Shown here piece after piece: positions 60,501 through 64,000 of a DNA stretch of 64,000 nucleotides. The stretch lies in NCBI GenBank assembly GCA_922989275.2, contig OV277867.1:6262001-6326000 (forward strand), read 5' to 3'. Positions within the stretch are counted from its first letter, which is position 1; the number at the start of each line of letters is the position of its first letter. This DNA is from Gari tellinella. Taxonomy: Eukaryota > Mollusca > Bivalvia > Cardiida > Psammobiidae. Both the position numbers and the translations under genes were made by a program. The notes beneath the pieces were generated by a model that saw only the letters and a list, made by a program, of their open reading frames with translations, was not told where the DNA came from and did not search any database.

Positions 60501-61541
60501 ACTTGCTACAAACAGCAAATAGCCAGATCAGAGGACGCGCTTTTAGCGCGTCCTCTGATCTGGCTATTTGCTGTTTGCAAACGTTTATGATCGAAAAATA
60601 AGAGTTAAACGATTTTGACTTACGCAAAAGTTTTGCGTAAGTAGTTTAGTAAAACGGGCCCCAGAAACTTCACATTGACGATTCCAGTTCCCAATCAAAT
60701 CTATCCCATATCTTCTTATGTACACTTGTTTTGCAACATATTGCAAAATGACAAACAGGGAAAACCCTGACTATAACTTTTTTGTGTATTAAAGGGAGGT
60801 AATCAGATATAACTCATATGTATGCAGTAAACCACTCTTATACAGTCCATTGCCTAATCAGTCGGATACGGCAGCAGCGCCTAGCTAAGACACACATTGC
60901 ATAACAACAGACTGGTAGCTAAACAACTCAATAGAATTGCTTCACCACCAGCTATATACTATACACTGGATGTCCTAACACTCCGAACTGACCAGGGGAA
61001 TTTGCATCTTTACCAATTATAGTCATTATGTAGGCTCCCTGTTATGGGATTTTACCTAACATATGCTATATACATACACTGCATACGAGAGTTGATGTAT
61101 CTATAGGATACTTTTGCCTAGGACACTTGTTCTCTTCACAGGTACACATTTTGTACAGGAGGAATAAACTCATCGCAAATGTTCAGTTAGTCTAATTGAT
61201 ATCTACAGCTGGAGCGAGATAACAGAAATTTAACTTACATTCCAAGTGACGTCCTTAACGAGGCGTATATAACTCCGAGAATGCGTGCTTGTACAACGCC
61301 CATTCTTTGTTCTCAGTAGCGAGCACTTTTGATCTTTTCTGAAATAGTTAACCGCCTTACACCAGGCTTTTGAGGCGCAGCGGCTCTTACAGCTCTGTAT
61401 ACTCCGGCGGTAGAAATTAGTCCCCTCCAAATTCGAAACATCACATCCTCCTGTAGTTTGTGTGGCTTTTTGTCGAGATTGTGCAAGAATACAGGAGTGT
61501 TTCCACAGAAGAGCAATGATAACAAAGTGGGTCGGATACAT
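45285..61541 (-). CDS. gene B: secreted PAN-(CCP)6-EB-PAN protein
   Basis: Ten minus-strand exons (61541-61239, 57028-56980, 54693-54523, 53234-53049, 52688-52512, 49610-49425, 48696-48520, 47533-47348, 46495-46346, 45547-45285) join into 615 residues plus stop without a frame break. Order: signal peptide and PAN-like domain (1-101), short Cys-rich segment (~102-117), six CCP modules (~118-478), EB-type module (~479-528) and a terminal PAN-like domain (~529-615). No membrane anchor. CCP2, 4 and 6 (186-bp exons, N/HC(D/E)EP start) form one type; CCP3 and 5 (177-bp exons, NCDEL start) another. They alternate, so a two-exon unit has been duplicated. All module exons are phase 1-1, which lets them be gained or lost without frameshift. 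Sister of gene A, with which it shares both ends. A secreted ligand-binding or immune role is inference. Confidence 0.83.
46346..46495 (-). CDS. gene B exon 9: EB-type Cys-rich module
   Basis: Acceptor TTTTGCAACTGCAG, donor AAAG|GTATTG; 150 bases, phase 1-1. Reads TPTIGKSCQGSNDCVETESV, CVNQKPGLDSRCFCSPMFRY, NSSIKNCVK. Equivalent to gene A exon 5 plus six residues. Confidence 0.82.
46890..47029. repeat. CAGGGCTGCCAT MITE, left-truncated
   Basis: Type-2 core hairpin (AAAGCAGAATGCGCC... and complement) followed by the right arm ending GAAATGGCAGCCCTG. The left end is missing. In the gene B intron between CCP6 and EB. Confidence 0.65.
47348..47533 (-). CDS. gene B exon 8: CCP module 6 (186-bp type)
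   Basis: Acceptor ATTTTATTTAG, donor GGCA|GTAAGT. Reads NCDEPDIHDNATLSTGSTVN, YTCKTGFRVNGSRSET, TCFHGSWQND, VTCSG. No 177-bp partner follows before the EB exon. The intron just upstream holds the 104-bp tandem repeat. Confidence 0.87.
47612..47923. repeat. 104-bp tandem repeat, three copies
   Basis: Units start at 47612, 47716 and 47820 with almost no differences. Each contains CAATAGTTTAGAG and GGCTCAAAACTATTG, an inverted pair around GTCTGATCAG. Each unit is therefore a decayed type-1 MITE core. In the gene B intron between CCP5 and CCP6. Confidence 0.9.
48045..48165. repeat. decayed TTAA-type MITE core
   Basis: TTAACCCCTTCGTTGCC then AAACGGTTTCGAGCCTGATC and a complementary GTGTCTGATCGGGCTTC. 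Other single decayed cores: 9765-9960, 26520-26720, 46530-46755 (near full), 48905-48960, 49915-50010. Confidence 0.6.
48520..48696 (-). CDS. gene B exon 7: CCP module 5 (177-bp type)
   Basis: Acceptor ATTTACTTTCAG, donor GCAG|GTACGA. Reads NCDELQLVNADFQDGDSSHG, EYTCRSGFSIDNNPDNN, VCSQGNWNTTGCIA. Nine residues differ from CCP3 over 58. Confidence 0.87.
48990..49325 (+). repeat. AATAAATACGAAAGACTC repeat, copy inside a duplicated gene B intron
   Basis: Flanks GTTTTGGACAA and AAACATTCTTAGACC match the uninterrupted sequence GTTTTGAACAAAGTCAAACA next to the sister exon (47224-47250). The site is therefore filled here and empty there. It lacks part of the CA-rich segment. Confidence 0.8.
49425..49610 (-). 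CDS. gene B exon 6: CCP module 4 (186-bp type)
   Basis: Acceptor TTTCATTTAG, donor GGCA|GTAAGT. Reads NCDEPEIHDNAILSTGSTVN, YTCKTGFGVNGSRSET, TCVHGSWQND, VTCSG. It differs from CCP6 at about 11 bases, six of them changing an amino acid (counted by eye). Confidence 0.87.
50143..50392 (-). mobile_element. TTAA-flanked MITE (CCTCCC family), copy
   Basis: Complete copy with TTAA at both ends, in the gene B intron between CCP3 and CCP4. It is very close to the copies at 2113 and 18276, so activity looks fairly recent. Decayed pieces of the same family lie near 15288-15412, 17335-17480, 34085-34290, 60250-60410 and 61610-61760. Confidence 0.85.
50400..52270. other. gene B intron sequence, no exon or clear repeat
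   Basis: 50450-50570 has a cluster of GACGTC/GACGT motifs. 51821-52122 has overlapping open frames on both strands without domain signal. Nothing else is supported. Confidence 0.5.
52512..52688 (-). CDS. gene B exon 5: CCP module 3 (177-bp type)
   Basis: Acceptor CTTTTTTTAG, donor GCAG|GTACGA. Reads NCDELRLVNADFSDGDSFHG, VYTCHAGFSIDNNPDNN, GCSQGNWNTTGCIA. Phase 1-1. Confidence 0.85.
53049..53234 (-). CDS. gene B exon 4: CCP module 2 (186-bp type)
   Basis: Acceptor CTGTTTAG, donor CGCA|GTAAGT. Reads HCEEPENHEDSIRSTGSTVN, YTCKTGFGVNGSRSET, SCHHGYWQNAE, TTCSR. Ancestral-looking member of the type: it is less like CCP4 and CCP6 than they are to each other. Confidence 0.85.
54236..54486 (+). mobile_element. 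TTAA-flanked MITE with type-2 core, copy
   Basis: TTAACCCTTTACCTGATAGC to GGGGAAAGGGTTAA. Directly preceded (54165-54238) by a decayed core-only copy. It lies about 40 bases from the donor of gene B CCP1. Partial copies also lie at 17051-17185, 36080-36170 and 43713-43850. Confidence 0.85.
54523..54693 (-). CDS. gene B exon 3: CCP module 1
   Basis: Reads CQPFGTLPNAVVLGNMHIVG, LRIKCNEDC, ECLSTENW, PECIN; 171 bases, phase 1-1, donor AATG|GTAAGA. The acceptor (TAGATAAAG) is pyrimidine-poor, but length and phase match gene A exon 3. Confidence 0.78.
55215..55975 (+). repeat. ~740-bp interspersed repeat, copy 2
   Basis: Direct-orientation copy of 6038-6780 with the same terminal hairpin (TTGCTCGCCAAGGCTTGCAA). 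It fills most of the gene B intron between the short Cys-rich exon and CCP1. Confidence 0.8.
55976..56975. other. gene B intron sequence, only decayed repeats
   Basis: A weak MITE relic (56280-56480, with GGAGCCTGATCAGATGTCGG) and AT-rich sequence. No exon seen. Confidence 0.5.
56980..57028 (-). CDS. gene B exon 2: short Cys-rich segment
   Basis: Acceptor TTACTTCAG, donor AATG|GTCAGT; 49 bases, VKPTRCGQDQTCNKEN, phase 0 to 1. Same position and phases as gene A exon 2 but 18 bases shorter, with two cysteines instead of four. Confidence 0.65.
57311..57559. mobile_element. TTAA-type MITE (CTCAATGACGCTT family), fuller copy
   Basis: CCCTTTTACTCTCAATGACG to TTTGATCATGAAAGGGTTGA; core CAGTTTTGGTCCCGATCAGA and complement. 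Same family as 12021-12230. In gene B intron 1. Confidence 0.8.
57860..58312 (+). other. unassigned open-frame stretch in gene B intron 1
   Basis: An open frame at 57860-58081 shows no domain I recognise and no splice partner. It may be repeat-derived. Left unassigned. Confidence 0.3.
58313..58560. mobile_element. GGGGCCCGTTTTACTAAAC MITE, copy 1
   Basis: CTGGGGCCCGTTTTACTAAA at one end and its complement at the other. Subterminal ACTTACGCAAAAATTTTGCG palindrome. Core CAAACAGCAAATAGCCAGAT with GAGGACGCGC tip, a type-1 variant. About 248 bases. Confidence 0.87.
59260..59505. mobile_element. related GGGCCCGTTTCATAAAAC MITE, different core
   Basis: AACCCGTTTCATAAAACTTC to AGTTTTATGAAACGGGCCCC. 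The core hairpin (TCTTGTGACATCTCTTTGGA and complement) is unlike that of the two relatives. Subterminal CGACAAATGTTGTCGTAAG palindrome. Confidence 0.82.
60418..60664. mobile_element. GGGGCCCGTTTTACTAAAC MITE, copy 2
   Basis: CAGGGGCCCGTTTTACTAAA to AGTAAAACGGGCCCCAG, 247 bases, very similar to 58313-58560 but with the interior in the opposite orientation. Confidence 0.87.
61239..61541 (-). CDS. gene B exon 1: signal peptide and PAN/Apple-like domain
   Basis: ATG at 61541-61539; MYPTHFVIIALLWKHSCILA is a signal peptide with likely cleavage near AQS. The PAN-like part shows GGCDVSN, FYRRSIQSCKSRCASKAWC, KAVNYF and KCSLL. Donor AAT|GTAAGT; 101 codons, exits phase 0. Confidence 0.82.
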
Positions 61542-62027
61542 TTTAGGTCATTCTCTCATGTTGAAATCTTACAATTCGTTCAAAGACTTTCATGCATTGA
61601 GTCCTAGCAACATTCAGTTTACCTGTGAATAGTACACTTGTTTTCTAGTAATACAGTATAGACCCAGTTCAAAGGGCTCCTAAAGGAACCCTCTGATCAG
61701 AGTTTGCACTGTTTGTCATTTTACAACATATTGCAAAATTAATGAGGGACTAGGATTAAAGTTCCATGTGTCAGAACTAAAAGAGGAATGAATCTCTTAA
61801 AATATTCGAAATTAATATAAAGCACAACCGATATCAAACCTTTTACTATCTACAAAACAAATGTTATCACATATTCAAAACTTTGTCTGTATGTCTTATT
61901 CCTCATGTCAACATCGAGGCGTGGGCATTCAGGCATTTAGTTACATAGTCAAGTTTGTCTTAAGCGACAAGTTAAATAGTGCGTATGATCAACCTATGAT
62001 ATAGATGACAGCACAAAGCCGAGTGCA
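61542..62027. other. region upstream of gene B
   Basis: It would hold the gene B promoter; no certain core element identified. A decayed TTAA-type MITE (61610-61760) lies here, so it may have contributed regulatory sequence. Confidence 0.45.
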
Positions 62028-62500
62028 AGGGCCCGTTTTAATAAACGTAGTACGACAAAGACGGTCGTAAGTCAAAACTTTAAAATACATCTATTTTTTT
62101 ATTTCTCAATCTAATCCTGTCTTGTGACATCTCTTTGGAATCGTCTCTAAAAGACAATTCCAAAGAGGTGTTACAAGACAGGATTAGATGGAGAAATAAA
62201 TAATTATTGATAATTTTAGAATTACCCAGGGTTTAACCCCCTAGTGGTTGAATAATTAATTTATAATTAATTGCTGCTGACCGTACCAAGGCGGGCTCCT
62301 ATATTCACTTTGCTTTATGTTTGTCTTGCGTGTTGTTTTCTATTTAGTGTGTAGATGAAGGAATGGGATTGCGTGTGTGTGTGTGTATGTGTGTTTGTTA
62401 TGGTATGACTGTGTGTGTGTGTTCTGCTTGAGAGGTGGGTGTATTGTTTGTGTTGCATTTCCTGCTTGAGTCTTTCGTATTTATTAGACTTACGACCATT
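62028..62500. mobile_element. GGGCCCGTTTTAATAAAC MITE interrupted by another repeat
   Basis: The left arm and core match 59260-59450 (TCTTGTGACATCTCTTTGGA). At 62222 the sequence switches to the inverted AATAAATACGAAAG repeat. ACTTACGACCATTTTTG after 62487 resembles the remaining subterminal block. Confidence 0.65.
62222..62485 (-). repeat. AATAAATACGAAAGACTC repeat, inverted truncated copy
   Basis: Starts at ACCCAGGGTTTAACCCCC and ends GACT/GAGTCTTTCGTATTTATT; the far third is missing. It lies within a GGGCCCGTTTTA element, with a TG microsatellite at 62370-62425. Confidence 0.7.
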
Positions 62501-62794
62501 TTTGCAATCCTGAAAAATGGCTATCTGCTATAGTTTGGTCATGACATAGTTACATATTGACATAAAGTATTTTATTCGGTAACTTATACACATTAAATGT
62601 CGTTACATCAGCATATATAAATCAATTTTTAATAGGATCCGATCATAACACGTGACATTCTTAACTATGTACATGTATGTATAAACCAAAACAAACGAGA
62701 CACAATGATTGAAATCTATCTAAGGAAAAATATTGCTCTGGTAAAATATGAGGAGAATGAACACCTGCTTCAATGTGGTCGGTGTCATTTATTT

Positions 62795-63372
62795 TAAGCT
62801 CGCTGAGCACGAAGTGCTCAGGGTGAGCTAATGTGGTCGGTCAATGTCCGGCGTCCGTCGTTGTGCGTCGCGCGTGGTCTGTCGTGTGCTGTACGTCAAC
62901 AATGTCTTTAAGCATTCTCATCTTCAAAGCCACATCCCTGATTGCAACCAAACTTTACATGAATGTTCCTTGGGTCAAGCTCTTTCAAAGTTGTTCAAAG
63001 AATTTGAGACAATGCAGAACTCTGGTTGCCATGACAACCGAAGTGAAAAAATAAGGAAATCTTAAAATCTCTTCTTGTCAAAAACAACAAAGGCCAGAAC
63101 CTAGTGAATTTTGCACATAGTAACATCTATAGGTCCTCTATCAATATTGTTTAAATTTTGCCCCTGGGGTTAAAATTGGCCCTGCCCGGGGGTCTAGGTT
63201 TACTAAGAGTTATAGAGGGAAATCTTCAAACACCGTCTCCTCTTAAGCTAATTTGGTCAGAGCTTAGATATAATAGCACATAGTATTATCTATAGGTCCT
63301 CTATCAAGAGTATTCATTTTTGTCCCCGAGGTCAAAAATGACCCCGCCCCGGGGGTCACAGTTTACCATACA
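62795..63372 (+). repeat. bivalve-type interspersed repeat, plus-strand copy
   Basis: Begins with the palindrome GAGCACGAAGTGCTC and GGTGAGCTAATGTGGTCGGT, then GGTTGCCATGACAACC and blocks ending in GACCCCGCCCCGGGGGTCA. Matches the complement of the right part of 20715-23480. Confidence 0.7.
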
Positions 63373-64000
63373 GTTATACAGTGATGCTCACTTATAACGA
63401 ACTTGGATAAGATGAAAAACTGCTTAATACAAACTAAAAATAAATCCCCGACTGCTTCCTTCTTTATTTCAATGGCCTCATGCTTGCTTAAGATGAAAAC
63501 TGGATATAACGAAAAACTGGATAAGACAAACTGATTTTTAGGTCCCTAAACTGGATTTTACCTGTAAAATGGTTCTGTTAATACAACATGCCGGTCATTA
63601 TCACAGTTTGACAAGTGGCTTACAAAGGTAACAGTACTTAATTGCTTAGCTGCTCATCACCTCAGATAACAAAACATTACCCAACCAACATGTTTTGTAT
63701 ATATGCTATTGATAGGATGTTCAAACAACTGGAAATAATTACTTTACTTTGCACATTCTTTTTTTGGATCCAGATCAGATGCCTTATAACTGGGTGTCTG
63801 GTCAGACTTCTTGTTGTTTGACACCTGTATTCTGCAAAAAGATAACAACCACTGATGCTTTATCAACATAGTAGAACGTTTTTATATTAATAAAGTTTAT
63901 TTATTAAATATTCATAATAGGTTCAGTTTTCTATTAATACAAAAACAGGGAACAGGTTAAATTTTCAAGAAGAAAAATGGCATTTCTTATGTCATAGCTA
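63373..64000. other. right edge, repeats only
   Basis: TATACAGTGATGCTCACTTATAACGAAC-like sequence (63375-63590) resembles a decayed element with pogo-type ends. 63760-63830 holds a decayed type-1 core. No gene seen. Confidence 0.4.

Overview
This is an animal nuclear genome window, AT-rich and loaded with short inverted-repeat transposons. It is most likely from a bivalve mollusc. The evidence is the intron-exon structure (GT-AG introns, phase-1 extracellular modules), a secreted PAN/sushi protein family, a membrane protein with the Thr-rich stalk and short tail I associate with uncharacterised bivalve proteins, and abundant foldback/MITE families of a bivalve type. I cannot name the species from the sequence. 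No bacterial operon, CRISPR array, rRNA or convincing tRNA gene was seen.

Layout. (1) About 0.5-14.8 kb, plus strand: the 3' part of a multi-exon gene for a probable single-pass membrane protein with no family I recognise. Eight exons join without a frame break into 427 residues, and the 5' end is probably off the left edge. (2) 14.8-25.7 kb: intergenic repeats, including MITEs, a bivalve-type interspersed repeat with a foldback inside it, and a decayed Tc1-like transposon. (3) 38.9-25.7 kb, minus strand: gene A, six exons, 372 residues, secreted, PAN - short Cys-rich exon - CCP - CCP - EB - PAN. (4) 38.9-45.3 kb: intergenic repeats. (5) 61.5-45.3 kb, minus strand: gene B, ten exons, 615 residues, same plan as A but with six CCP modules. 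(6) 61.5-64 kb: repeats only.

Genes A and B are tandem paralogues. Their exon order, phases and several exon lengths match (first CCP exon 171 bp, last exon 263 bp). Gene B grew by copying a two-exon unit (a 186-bp CCP exon and a 177-bp CCP exon). Copied introns remain alignable, and one received a repeat that its sister lacks. Both products look like secreted multi-domain extracellular proteins. A recognition or complement-like role is possible but is inference.

The most unusual feature is in the repeats. Several MITE families with different termini and different target duplications (TA, TTAA, or 6 bp) share one of two central hairpin cores. Core type 1 carries CAAACAG...GATCAGA. Core type 2 carries TTAAAGCAGG...AAGCAGAATGCGCC. 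This suggests modular exchange of hairpins between transposon families. All alignments and splice calls were made by eye.
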